Origin: Blattamonas nauphoetae
Taxonomy: Eukaryota; Preaxostyla; Oxymonadida
DNA: 64,000 nt
NCBI GenBank assembly: GCA_033064195.1
Contig: JARBJD010000094.1
Location: forward strand, 172,000-235,999
Direction of reading: 5' to 3'
A model generated the notes under the pieces. It was not told the origin of the DNA, made no database searches, and worked only from the letters and a program-made list of their open reading frames with translations. Numbering within the stretch: the stretch's first letter is position 1; the number at the start of each line of letters is the position of its first letter. Positions 56,609 to 63,896 of the stretch are shown one piece after another. The translations under genes and the position numbers were made by a program.

Positions 56609-58159
56609 TCAATTTTCAATCCAAAACAACCAGTATGTTGCTTGATGTAATGCCAAAATAGGTGGAGGAGGACCATCAGGAGTTGATGTGAAATACGGAT
56701 CCAGTTCTCCCTGATTGATTGGTGTTCCTCTGTAGACAATATTCACTGATTCTGCTGATGAGATACCTTCCTCACCACCAGCGATTTCACTTCGATCTGT
56801 TGGAACCATGAATGTGAATGAAGTCGCATCCGTTACTGCTCTGGTTCTCTTGAGCTCCTTTCCAAAATAGCTAGTATTGCGTGACATACAGATTGAATTC
56901 TCAAACTCTTCAGTCGCAGAACAACCAATGAAATCACCATTCACCATCATCATTTGATAGAACTCTGGCGAGAGTGTTGATATTGGGAAATTGGGAAAGT
57001 TGGATCCAAGCATTTCGAAATGACCAACATAGTGAGGATTTCTGAAGACTGTGCATTCATTTGGTCTTTCAGGGAACAAGCACATCAAATTCATGAGATT
57101 GTTGAGTTTGATGCTGATGTTTGATCTCACTCCCATCGCTGTTGCTTTTGATTGAAATGATTGAGTGTCAATTCTTTCTGCTTTCAAGACGTACAGTGTC
57201 TTTGAATACGTGTTGAAGAGGGATTGTTTTGTTGCATCAGTGATCTGATATCCATAGCAAACTGATGTGACTTTATCAACAGAAGAAGACCAAACAGTTG
57301 AAGTGGTTGATTTGGCTATTATTTCATCAACACCATTGGATGGTTGAGTATGATGGACAGCACGATCGTATTGCAACACTGGATTTCCAATTTGTGTGAA
57401 TTCTTGCGTCAGAGTTGAGTATTCATTGTCAGCCAAGTTTAACATTCCACCTTGACCTGCAAGAGTATTCATTGATGTGTCTGGATATCGTTCTCGAGCC
57501 GTCTCGAGCGTTGTTTTAACAACAGTTGAAACTCGAATGGGACAATACACAAGAGAATCAGTTGTCAAATGAAATCTCAAACGGAGATTCCCAAAGATGG
57601 AATTTGGATACTGATCGAATGTACTTAATGGTAGGAGATTCACAAATGGAATAACCAGTGGAATCGTAGCAGTATATGGTCCTTTGGCCGCGTGCAGTGT
57701 TGGAACGAAATAGAATCCACACACACTTGGATCCATTCTCTGAACATTTTCAAAAAGACTGTAGCAATGCTTCATGTTATTTTTCTCTTCATGAGACTTG
57801 AAAGTGTGATACAGAAATGATTCATGAATGTGATTATTCTGAAGTGTATTGTCGATGATGTTTCCTTTACTGTCGACGAGTCTCATGTCTCGAATTGCAT
57901 CTGATGATGATTTGTAACCGTAGAACATTCCATACCTTCCAACGCTCTCTCCAGCCTCTAGTTTAGTTGGCTGGTAATATGGAATTGAAATCGTTAGATC
58001 AATACGTACATGACTCTTCGCAAACTCAGTCACATCATGACCATCATAGCACAGTGGAACTTCAATCTCATCTCCAATTCTGCATGGCATGGGAGGATTT
58101 GTTGGATGCACTTCCTGAATTGAATATACATGAGGTTCTGAATCCCACTGTTTCGGCAT
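56609..58159 (-). CDS. Major-capsid-like protein 2 (double jelly-roll type)
   Basis: About 516 residues from the first in-frame ATG after the last upstream stop (58159). The paralogue at 58316-60055 aligns over the whole length: SIQEVHPTN versus SIQELKPSE near the start, the strand after D-Y-P/Q-Y-P (IFGNLRLRFHL versus LFGDLKLSVHM), RTRAV-x-DATSFTF versus RIRPV-x-DNTDFLL, and near the end YRGTPINQGELDPYF versus SHPIYQGNLDTYY. Length, all-beta character and linkage to a packaging ATPase fit the double jelly-roll capsid of Polinton-like viruses; the fold is inferred. An ATG at 58231, ending the promoter motif, is in the same frame but is followed by a TGA at 58187-58189, so the N-terminus may be truncated. 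The stop is TGA. Confidence 0.6.
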   Translation of the reverse strand: MPKQWDSEPHVYSIQEVHPTNPPMPCRIGDEIEVPLCYDGHDVTEFAKSHVRIDLTISIPYYQPTKLEAGESVGRYGMFYGYKSSSDAIRDMRLVDSKGNIIDNTLQNNHIHESFLYHTFKSHEEKNNMKHCYSLFENVQRMDPSVCGFYFVPTLHAAKGPYTATIPLVIPFVNLLPLSTFDQYPNSIFGNLRLRFHLTTDSLVYCPIRVSTVVKTTLETARERYPDTSMNTLAGQGGMLNLADNEYSTLTQEFTQIGNPVLQYDRAVHHTQPSNGVDEIIAKSTTSTVWSSSVDKVTSVCYGYQITDATKQSLFNTYSKTLYVLKAERIDTQSFQSKATAMGVRSNISIKLNNLMNLMCLFPERPNECTVFRNPHYVGHFEMLGSNFPNFPISTLSPEFYQMMMVNGDFIGCSATEEFENSICMSRNTSYFGKELKRTRAVTDATSFTFMVPTDRSEIAGGEEGISSAESVNIVYRGTPINQGELDPYFTSTPDGPPPPILALHQATYWLFWIEN

Positions 58160-58231
58160 ATACGATTGCACTTCGATTTGCTCAATTCATGTCGATGTTG
58201 GTTTGGATTGATTTGATCTGATACTTCTCAT

Positions 58232-58252
58232 TTATAGAAAAATAAAAAATAC
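58232..58252 (-). promoter_or_regulatory. Viral T-rich promoter motif (4)
   Basis: Sense TTTTTTATTTTTCTATAA, then ATG at 58231, upstream of capsid-like protein 2. Confidence 0.6.
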
Positions 58253-58279
58253 AATATCAATAATTTCTTTTACTGTTTT

Positions 58280-58312
58280 GTCTCGCCAGAGGCTTCGAAC
58301 CCCCGATGAGAG
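58280..58312 (+). repeat. Double-hairpin repeat C
   Basis: GTCTC/GAGGC stem (one G-T pair, 4-base loop), TTCGAA linker, then a degenerate second arm. It lies just behind the stop codon of capsid-like protein 1, the one copy that is outside coding sequence. Confidence 0.5.
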
Positions 58313-58315
58313 TCT

Positions 58316-60055
58316 CTACATGATTCCCAAATCTTTGTGCAACGCTTTCAATGTGTGATTAGGATCGTACTCAACTTTTGGTTCGCCATTACTGTATCGT
58401 AGTACCCACCATGTGGTTGCCGTTGTTGCTAGAATCGGTGCTGGAGGATGTGTAAATGTTGTCATATCACCACCACTTTGACTTGGGTTGTATACATTAT
58501 AGTATGTGTCAAGATTGCCTTGATAGATTGGATGTGATCTTAAAGTGACAGCAGTATTTCCTTTTGAACTGATCGAATCATTGCAGTTTGTTGGACATCC
58601 ACTTCTCTGAGTAGGAAAGCACAGAAGGAAGTCAGTATTGTCATGAACTGGACGAATCCTTGTCATTGTTTCATTTGGATATGTGCCATCACCAGTGAGT
58701 TTCTCTTCAACGAGAGAATCTGTAAGTGATCGCTCCAAATCATCAGGAACAGCTAGGTATGAATCGAGATTGAGAGTCGACAATGCGAACTGATAGAAGC
58801 GAGCTCCAATTGTGGTTGTTGGTTGTTCTGGATAATACCTGTTTTGTAAAGTCACTTGGATGTTCTTCTGCATTGGATTGTGGAAGCAAGTGACTTCATT
58901 GTCGTAGTGACGGAAGAGAAGCATGATATCTTTGGCATTCACCACTACCATCTGTTGAGTACAATCAATTCCTGTTGCCGTTGGTGCCTTCTGAAATGGA
59001 TAGAATGAGATCTTCTCTGCTGGAATTGTTCCTGGACGATTCTGATACATCTCCATGAGTTTCTTTATCGCACCATCTTTCATTTTGTATCCAACACTCA
59101 TGCAATACACATCATCAATCAGATAGTTTGTGACGTTTAATGAGATGTACTGATCCACAAATTCTGGTTCTGTTGTCACGACATTGGCTGTTGAACAAAC
59201 AATGTCTTTTGTAACTGTTGGTTGCTGAAATGATTGACCAATTTGAACGAAGTTCTTTGTGCATGAGGTGACAAGATTATTCAGAAAAAAGGGACGATGT
59301 TGAATACAATTGAGAATTGCTGCTTTAATAGTTGGTGCTGCTGCTGTTCCAGTTACGAGTGATGATAGTGTATCTTTCAAAGTGAGTTCAGGATTTACAG
59401 AACAACAAACAAATGCATCTTCGTTCATGTGAACACTCAATTTCAGATCTCCAAAGAGACATCTTGGATAGTCAGTCATTCCTGAGAAAATGAGAAGATC
59501 TTCAAGATTAATCGACACACGAATTGGCACATCGATTGTGTCTTTGAATATTCCTGTTCCTGATGTTGTTGTGAAGTCTGATAAAGGAATATAAACACCA
59601 GCAACAGATTCATCGTGATTCCAAGCATTCTGCCAAGGTGTGTGACAATGTTTCCGATTCTCCAATTGACTCTTCGGTTTGATCATATTGTAGATGTGAG
59701 ACTCCATTGAGACATCATTGTTTGTTGTGCTGATGATTCTCTGATTGTTGTGAAGAACAGTAAGGTCACGAAAGATTGATGCTGAATGCTTGAGTCCAAC
59801 GAAAATGAATATCCTCTCATTCATGTACGATCCAACCTTACCAGCTGTTGTTTGCCAATTATTGAGTCTCAATGTCGCAGTCATTGTGAACGAAATGAAG
59901 GAATCATCAATTTGACAAATGTCTTGATTGCCAGACAACGGAATGATTATCTCTTGTCCTGTGTAGAATCGTGCATTCTCTGATGGTTTCAATTCTTGAA
60001 TCGAAGTACTGTGTGCTCCATCATTCAGAAGGTAATTGATGTGATGCTCAGACAT
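58316..60055 (-). CDS. Major-capsid-like protein 1 (double jelly-roll type)
   Basis: 579 residues from the ATG at 60055, all-beta in character, ending in a TAG. It is a full-length paralogue of the protein at 56609-58159, which follows on the same strand ~85 bases after its stop. Shared blocks include KHC near residue 140, the VAGVYIPLSDF / VCGFYFVPTL strand and the C-terminal segment with PPAPILATTATTWWVL versus PPPPILALHQATYWLF. An ATG at 60175, which ends the promoter motif, opens a 34-codon leader in the same frame that stops at TAA (60071-60073), six codons before this ATG. Two paralogous capsid genes of this size in tandem are unusual. The main shell protein is the likely role, with the two copies perhaps in different capsomers. 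Confidence 0.6.
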   Translation of the reverse strand: MSEHHINYLLNDGAHSTSIQELKPSENARFYTGQEIIIPLSGNQDICQIDDSFISFTMTATLRLNNWQTTAGKVGSYMNERIFIFVGLKHSASIFRDLTVLHNNQRIISTTNNDVSMESHIYNMIKPKSQLENRKHCHTPWQNAWNHDESVAGVYIPLSDFTTTSGTGIFKDTIDVPIRVSINLEDLLIFSGMTDYPRCLFGDLKLSVHMNEDAFVCCSVNPELTLKDTLSSLVTGTAAAPTIKAAILNCIQHRPFFLNNLVTSCTKNFVQIGQSFQQPTVTKDIVCSTANVVTTEPEFVDQYISLNVTNYLIDDVYCMSVGYKMKDGAIKKLMEMYQNRPGTIPAEKISFYPFQKAPTATGIDCTQQMVVVNAKDIMLLFRHYDNEVTCFHNPMQKNIQVTLQNRYYPEQPTTTIGARFYQFALSTLNLDSYLAVPDDLERSLTDSLVEEKLTGDGTYPNETMTRIRPVHDNTDFLLCFPTQRSGCPTNCNDSISSKGNTAVTLRSHPIYQGNLDTYYNVYNPSQSGGDMTTFTHPPAPILATTATTWWVLRYSNGEPKVEYDPNHTLKALHKDLGIM

Positions 60056-60175
60056 TAGTTGCTGTTGTATTTAACCAATATCATCTCTCGTGTATTCTAT
60101 CCTTCCTGTGGTATTTCCAGTCAATGATGATGCTCCAGTTCTTTTGTTTGTCAGATGTGTTATATGCGAGTTCAT

Positions 60176-60195
60176 TTTAACAAAAATAAAAAATT
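60176..60195 (-). promoter_or_regulatory. Viral T-rich promoter motif (5)
   Basis: Sense TTTTTTATTTTTGTTAAA, then ATG at 60175, upstream of capsid-like protein 1. Confidence 0.6.
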
Positions 60196-60216
60196 ACATT
60201 TATGCTTTAACTCTAG

Positions 60217-60522
60217 TTACTTTTTCTTTTTTAGTTTCTTCACCTTAACCTTCGGCTTCAGCTTTTCTTCCAGTCTCAGTATTTCACCTCTGAGCTTGTT
60301 CGCAACTGCAGTGTTTCCTTCATTCATTGCTTGCTCATATTGTGCCATCTTTTCTGCATGGATTTGCTGATCCGATTTCACGTCTGGAATCATTTCAATA
60401 CCTGTCTGTGCTACCTTAGAAATCAGTGGTCCAACGAAGGGAATGAGATTCAGAAATGGAGCTCCAACTCTGTGTATGTTTTTGCCAACTGCTGCTAATT
60501 TTGATTACCAACCTGGTGCCAT
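60217..60522 (-). pseudogene. Small basic virion-type protein, copy 2, with stop at codon 6
   Basis: The ATG at 60522 opens M-A-P-G-W, then TAA (60505-60507), then 95 open codons. The frame after the stop continues the similarity to the neighbour at 60560: S-K-L-A-A-V-G-K against N-K-L-K-N-I-G-K at the same distance from M-A-P-G. A hydrophobic segment (APFLNLIPFVGPLISKVA) is followed by a helical part and a very basic end (KPKVKVKKLKKKK). The hydrophobic front and basic tail suggest a membrane-active or DNA-condensing virion protein. The stop makes it a likely pseudogene unless translation restarts downstream. This gene is easily missed because no long ATG-started frame covers it. Confidence 0.55.
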
Positions 60523-60540
60523 TTATGAAGAATAAAAATA
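60523..60540 (-). promoter_or_regulatory. Viral T-rich promoter motif (6)
   Basis: Sense ATTTTTATTCTTCATAA directly before the ATG at 60522. Confidence 0.55.
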
Positions 60541-60559
60541 TTCGAATACTAGTGAATGT

Positions 60560-60904
60560 TTATCCTTTGAATTGACTTTTGGAATTTGACGAGAGTGGCA
60601 TATCATCATTGGAGTATCGTCCATTTCGTGGTCTTGCCTCTGCAAGGCTTCGAGCTCTCGGTGAGAGTGGTTCGTACTCAATCATCTGTGGTTTTTGTTG
60701 ACGATTGATCACCTTATTTTGTTGATAAACGTCCATCATTCCTCCTAATCCATTGAGTATTCCACCCGCGGTTTGTCCGAATTTACTGTTCGTTTGAGAG
60801 AGCAATCCACCACCGACTTGAAGTAATGTTGGAGCTAGAGGTTTGATGAATTGAAAGAATTGCTTGCCGATATTTTTGAGTTTGTTGAAACTTCCTGGTG
60901 CCAT
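60560..60904 (-). CDS. Small virion-type protein, copy 1 (114 aa)
   Basis: Begins M-A-P-G-S-F-N-K-L-K-N-I-G-K, then an amphipathic/hydrophobic stretch (FFQFIKPLAPTLLQVGGGLL) and a Gly-rich region (GQTAGGILNGLGGMMDV), ending polar and basic. It is a tandem sibling of 60217-60522. The profile resembles small lytic or minor core proteins of adenovirus-like capsids, which is analogy only. Its C-terminal coding sequence overlaps double-hairpin repeat A, which encodes LSPRARSLAEARP. The stop is TAA. Confidence 0.55.
   Translation of the reverse strand: MAPGSFNKLKNIGKQFFQFIKPLAPTLLQVGGGLLSQTNSKFGQTAGGILNGLGGMMDVYQQNKVINRQQKPQMIEYEPLSPRARSLAEARPRNGRYSNDDMPLSSNSKSQFKG
60631..60667 (+). repeat. Double-hairpin repeat A
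   Basis: Stem 1 CTTGC/GCAAG with loop CTCT, linker with TTCGAG, stem 2 CTCTC/GAGAG. Relative to copy B stem 1 shows a compensatory T-A for C-G change. Lies inside the 60560 gene. Confidence 0.65.
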
Positions 60905-60924
60905 TTATGTAAAAATAAAAAATA
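60905..60924 (-). promoter_or_regulatory. Viral T-rich promoter motif (7)
   Basis: Sense TATTTTTTATTTTTACATAA then ATG at 60904. Confidence 0.6.
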
Positions 60925-60975
60925 CAATTCATTTAAAATTTTAACAAGGAAATAATCTCAGAAGAGATTTCTGCC

Positions 60976-61596
60976 CTAACGGGGTATTGCTTTCGTCAGA
61001 GAAATGCCATAATTGAGAATAGTGTTGTATGCTTCATTGTAGGCAATACTCATGTCTTTTCCACCAACAAGGATCTTGAATATTGTTCGAAAGATTGGGA
61101 GTTTATTCAGACATAAACACTTGTCAGACAGGTCATCCAGTTCGATCACCACATCATTGATCCCAGTGAGTGTAGCAATCAGTGCACATAAATCACTTTG
61201 GTTCGTGATCAGTTTCTTCGATGGTTCAATGAGATTATTCAGTAGTTTCTTTTCACAAGCGAAAGCATTCTTGTAGACGAGCAGTAGTTGATCTTTGAAT
61301 GCTGAAATGTTGGATGTATATTCTCGAAGCGGAATTGAACGGCTTTGAATTGGTGCTGATGGATATGTCTCCAGTGGTGGATCGTAAGCACCTCGTTCAC
61401 TCTCCATCTCCACATTAGCGCATTGTTCATTACGATCTTCGAGTTTTGATCTTCCAGAATTGGATCCTTTATTGTCTCGCCTCTGCGAGGCTTCGAACTC
61501 TTTGTGAGAGTCGATGATTACATTGTTGGTGATTGATGTTGGTACTGAAGAAGAACTTGTGTGTTTCGTAATTTGACAACTTAGAATTGGTTGCAT
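60976..61596 (-). CDS. Viral-type protein, unknown (206 aa)
   Basis: The ATG at 61596 follows the promoter motif; a GTG one codon earlier is not needed. The N-terminal ~100 residues are Ser/Asn/Glu-rich and probably disordered, and include the peptide encoded by double-hairpin repeat B (SHKEFEASQRRDN). The C-terminal ~100 residues are helical and hydrophobic (DQLLLVYKNAFACEKKLLNNL, LCALIATLTGINDVVIELDDL) and end near L-T-K-A-I-P-R. No family is recognised. The position between capsid-cluster genes suggests a virion or assembly protein. The stop is TAG. Confidence 0.5.
   Translation of the reverse strand: MQPILSCQITKHTSSSSVPTSITNNVIIDSHKEFEASQRRDNKGSNSGRSKLEDRNEQCANVEMESERGAYDPPLETYPSAPIQSRSIPLREYTSNISAFKDQLLLVYKNAFACEKKLLNNLIEPSKKLITNQSDLCALIATLTGINDVVIELDDLSDKCLCLNKLPIFRTIFKILVGGKDMSIAYNEAYNTILNYGISLTKAIPR
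61474..61510 (+). repeat. Double-hairpin repeat B
   Basis: Stem 1 CTCGC/GCGAG with loop CTCT, then TTCGAA and a second arm pair CTCT/AGAG. 80-90 percent alike to copy A but read in a different codon phase of an unrelated gene. Confidence 0.65.
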
Positions 61597-61602
61597 CACT
61601 TT

Positions 61603-61620
61603 CTATAAAAATAAAAAAAT
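61603..61620 (-). promoter_or_regulatory. Viral T-rich promoter motif (8)
   Basis: Sense ATTTTTTTATTTTTATAG, then seven bases to the ATG at 61596. Confidence 0.55.
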
Positions 61621-61634
61621 ATATATTAATGTTT

Positions 61635-62609
61635 TTAATCGCAATTTTCTGCTGGGTCTATTTCTCCCATTGCAGTTCTATTCACCTGTGCAAATTGAGA
61701 ATAGCTAGGCATGTAATCAGATTGGAATTCACTGATATCTCTTGTTTGGAATGCCTCGAATGACAGCTGATTACATTGTGTCGATATGTCAGCTGAATAG
61801 TGATCGCAGAATTCTTTTAAGTAAGTTGGGTCTTGAGTGATCATTTGGAGAAACACTGGATGAATCTGTTCCTTGAAGGCTTTCTTTTGTTTCATACTGG
61901 GATTGTAGTCCTGTACATGATCTTCAAGCCATCTATCCCACATCTTTGATGCAATTTTGGATTGAATTGAATTGAACACCATATTGTCTAATACATGTTT
62001 CTCAAGATTTGCGGGGTTTCCTTGACTTGCACGAGTTATTCCCAATATGTTTGTCATGTGATCACCAACAGCTTTCTTCATTATTGCATATGGTTGTTGA
62101 GATCTTTGTGTCTTCATATCTGCATAGCTGATGTCTCGATAATTGGTTGGCAAATCGTATGTTCCATTCTTGAGGAAATTCCTATGCACCGCTTTTATTT
62201 TCCTTCCATTCTCTTGATTGAATGATGTGTATGGTTTCAGTCTTCGCATATCTGGGGTTGGATTCATTGCGTAGTATGTCTCTTTGACTGGTCTACTGTT
62301 GTATGGAGCGAGCATGGCACCATTGACTGCAATCAGATCTCCAGTCTCATTATCGTAGACCATCACATCAGGAACTTGTCCGTATTGTTCCATTTTCGCA
62401 GTCCAATTACGTCCTGTTCTCTTGATGTATTCTAACGCTGATGGAAGACTGCACAGAGCATCATTGCGTCTGGTTTGAATATCATCGTCAGCAAAGATTC
62501 GTTTCAATGCTGCTTGAGTCTCTGGTCCGTATCTCATTCTTGGTTTCTTCGCTTGTGTTTTTCTTTGTGGTTGATAGTACACTATCTTTGTGACATTGTG
62601 TGTTTTCAT
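61635..62609 (-). CDS. Viral-type protein, unknown (324 aa)
   Basis: The ATG at 62609 (M-K-T-H-N-V-T-K) sits at the end of the promoter motif; the open frame upstream of it runs through promoter bases and is not coding. The N-terminus is strongly basic (QRKTQAKKPRMRYG), compatible with nucleic-acid contact. The middle and C-terminal parts are mixed helix with aromatic-rich strings (YYAMNPTPDMRR, MWDRWLEDHVQDYNPS, FQSDYMPSYSQFAQVNR). No catalytic motif or membrane segment is seen. It is divergent from the packaging ATPase gene, with only 46 bases between the two ATGs. A role in packaging or as an internal virion protein is possible. The stop is TAA. Confidence 0.5.
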   Translation of the reverse strand: MKTHNVTKIVYYQPQRKTQAKKPRMRYGPETQAALKRIFADDDIQTRRNDALCSLPSALEYIKRTGRNWTAKMEQYGQVPDVMVYDNETGDLIAVNGAMLAPYNSRPVKETYYAMNPTPDMRRLKPYTSFNQENGRKIKAVHRNFLKNGTYDLPTNYRDISYADMKTQRSQQPYAIMKKAVGDHMTNILGITRASQGNPANLEKHVLDNMVFNSIQSKIASKMWDRWLEDHVQDYNPSMKQKKAFKEQIHPVFLQMITQDPTYLKEFCDHYSADISTQCNQLSFEAFQTRDISEFQSDYMPSYSQFAQVNRTAMGEIDPAENCD

Positions 62610-62622
62610 ACAAAATAAAAAC
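62610..62622 (-). promoter_or_regulatory. Viral T-rich promoter motif (9)
   Basis: Sense TTTTTATTTTGT then ATG at 62609. Confidence 0.5.
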
Positions 62623-62632
62623 CAAAAGTATA

Positions 62633-62655
62633 TTTTAATTTGAGTTAAATCACAA
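62633..62655 (+). promoter_or_regulatory. Viral T-rich promoter motif (10)
   Basis: TATTTTAATTTGAGTTAAAT, then five bases to the ATG at 62656. Same TTTTAATTTG core as motifs 1 and 2; shares the 46-base divergent gap with motif 9. Confidence 0.5.
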
Positions 62656-63537
62656 ATGAACAAATCGAATATGGCTAAACCAGAGGTTTCGCGGAGGGTG
62701 GAACCCTTGTCTCTAACAGCATACGTGAATGCTAAATTGAGTGAAGCATCAAGTAGGAATGTTTCTCATGAAGTGCAATCACAAATACATCCAGACCTGA
62801 ATTTTAATCGCAACAGTGTTAATGTTCTCGTTGGAAATAGAGGAAGTGGAAAAACGTTCAATGCTCTTCGAGAAGTTGCCAAGCTCCAGAATGTTCAAGT
62901 CAGAAACGAACTCTTTCACCTCTTTGTCTTCGTCACTGATAAGAACATTGATCCAACCTTCGATAAATTCAAACCAATACTGAACGTTCCTTTTGTGAAA
63001 GTCAAATACGATGATGCACTTCCATTTCTGTTGGAACTGTCTGAATCGAAAGCTGCTTATGAAGAGATCATAGACAATCAATGGCAGAACAAAATCACTG
63101 ATGAATGCAGAGAGGATCTCTTTGATGCTCTTTACATCGATGACTTCTCAGTCAAGAATCTCCAAACGATAATCCTTCTTGATGACTGTCGTAGAATCCT
63201 TGGGGAACGTAGAGCATCCAAAAATAGAATGACAATGATGGACTTGTTACTGGAGAATCGACAACCGAAATTCACATTCTTTCTGACGATGCATGAGCTC
63301 TTCAGTTTGTCAGCAGACATGAAGTCAAACATTGATTCGATGTGGATCTTTGGAGGATTCAACAAAGAACGAATCAGTCGAGTCTATCCTCAGTTGAACT
63401 CACCAATTGACATTCGACAATTCTGGAATGTCTACCAACGAAAACAAAAGTGTGAAGCAATCATTCTTCGATACAATACAGATGGAGTAGCACTGAATGA
63501 GATCAACAAAGATGGACTAATCAGAAGGGTCTGTTAA
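62656..63537 (+). CDS. A32/FtsK-HerA-type genome-packaging ATPase
   Basis: 293 residues, the size of Polinton and NCLDV packaging ATPases (~250-300). Walker A is GNRGSGKT (residues 60-67), preceded by a beta strand (VNVLV). Walker B is IILLDD (172-177). FTFFLTMHEL (~205-213) occupies the place of the third conserved strand with its polar sensor residue. The enzyme would pump the genome into preformed capsids at the cost of ATP. The start ATG is in the promoter context; a second ATG lies at codon 6. The first 20 codons contain double-hairpin F. The end overlaps the convergent gene 63517-63876 by 21 bases. The stop is TAA. This copy looks intact. Confidence 0.85.
   Translation: MNKSNMAKPEVSRRVEPLSLTAYVNAKLSEASSRNVSHEVQSQIHPDLNFNRNSVNVLVGNRGSGKTFNALREVAKLQNVQVRNELFHLFVFVTDKNIDPTFDKFKPILNVPFVKVKYDDALPFLLELSESKAAYEEIIDNQWQNKITDECREDLFDALYIDDFSVKNLQTIILLDDCRRILGERRASKNRMTMMDLLLENRQPKFTFFLTMHELFSLSADMKSNIDSMWIFGGFNKERISRVYPQLNSPIDIRQFWNVYQRKQKCEAIILRYNTDGVALNEINKDGLIRRVC
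62677..62708 (+). repeat. Double-hairpin repeat F (structural match)
   Basis: Stem 1 AAACC/GGTTT with loop AGA, a 4-base linker CGCG, stem 2 GAGGGT/ACCCTT with loop GGA (one G-T pair). Sequence differs from A-E but the architecture is the same. It lies at the start of the ATPase coding region. Confidence 0.45.
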
Positions 63538-63876
63538 TTCTTGGATAATGTTGCCAATCGTCTCGTCAAAACTTCGAAGCCTCATGCTGAGAGTGTCTGT
63601 GAGCGTTCGAATTGATTCTTCAATGTCAGACAATCTTTGATCAATCGAGAGTGAATTTGGAGGAGTGGAAGCATCAACATATCGTTTCCTCAGTGCTATC
63701 TCACCTCTTATTTTTGTTATTCTGTATCCATCAATTTGGATCATCCTATTCAGTTTCTGAGTTGTGTACTCATTCAGTTCTTTTTTATTCTTCTCCAAGT
63801 ATCTCTGAAAGTCGTGGATGTTTGTGAACTCTTTCTGCTCAGGATCAAACGGTTCTAATATTTTCAATGATGTCAT
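63517..63876 (-). CDS. Small coiled-coil viral-type protein (119 aa)
   Basis: The ATG at 63876 follows the T-rich motif. The N-terminal half is charged and helical (FQRYLEKNKKELNEYTTQKLNRM). It is followed by a short basic segment (YRITKIRGEIALRKRY) and a C-terminal heptad-like region (SDIEESIRTLTDTLSMRLRSF), so an oligomerising coiled coil is likely. No family is recognised. The last seven codons and stop overlap the ATPase end on the other strand. The C-terminal coding sequence contains double-hairpin repeat D. The stop is TAG. Confidence 0.5.
   Translation of the reverse strand: MTSLKILEPFDPEQKEFTNIHDFQRYLEKNKKELNEYTTQKLNRMIQIDGYRITKIRGEIALRKRYVDASTPPNSLSIDQRLSDIEESIRTLTDTLSMRLRSFDETIGNIIQELTDPSD
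63560..63594 (+). repeat. Double-hairpin repeat D (degenerate)
   Basis: Starts GTCTCGTCA like copy E, with CTTCGAAG in the middle and a second stem CTCA/TGAG (3-base loop). The first stem is not conserved. Confidence 0.4.
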
Positions 63877-63880
63877 TTCA

Positions 63881-63896
63881 ATGAAATAAAAATATC
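63881..63896 (-). promoter_or_regulatory. Viral T-rich promoter motif (11)
   Basis: Sense AGATATTTTTATTTCAT, four bases before the ATG at 63876. Confidence 0.5.

Noticed and set aside
58280-58312. tRNA-like T-arm (GGTTCGAA type) behind the capsid 1 gene
   Set aside because: No acceptor, D or anticodon arm can be formed around it; it belongs to the double-hairpin repeats instead.
56609-60522. Stop-codon reassignment (TAA/TAG as Gln, as in some oxymonads)
   Set aside because: Viral genes end naturally at TAA, TAG and TGA, the USP gene ends at TAG, and long host frames contain no TAA or TAG except the single one at 46105.
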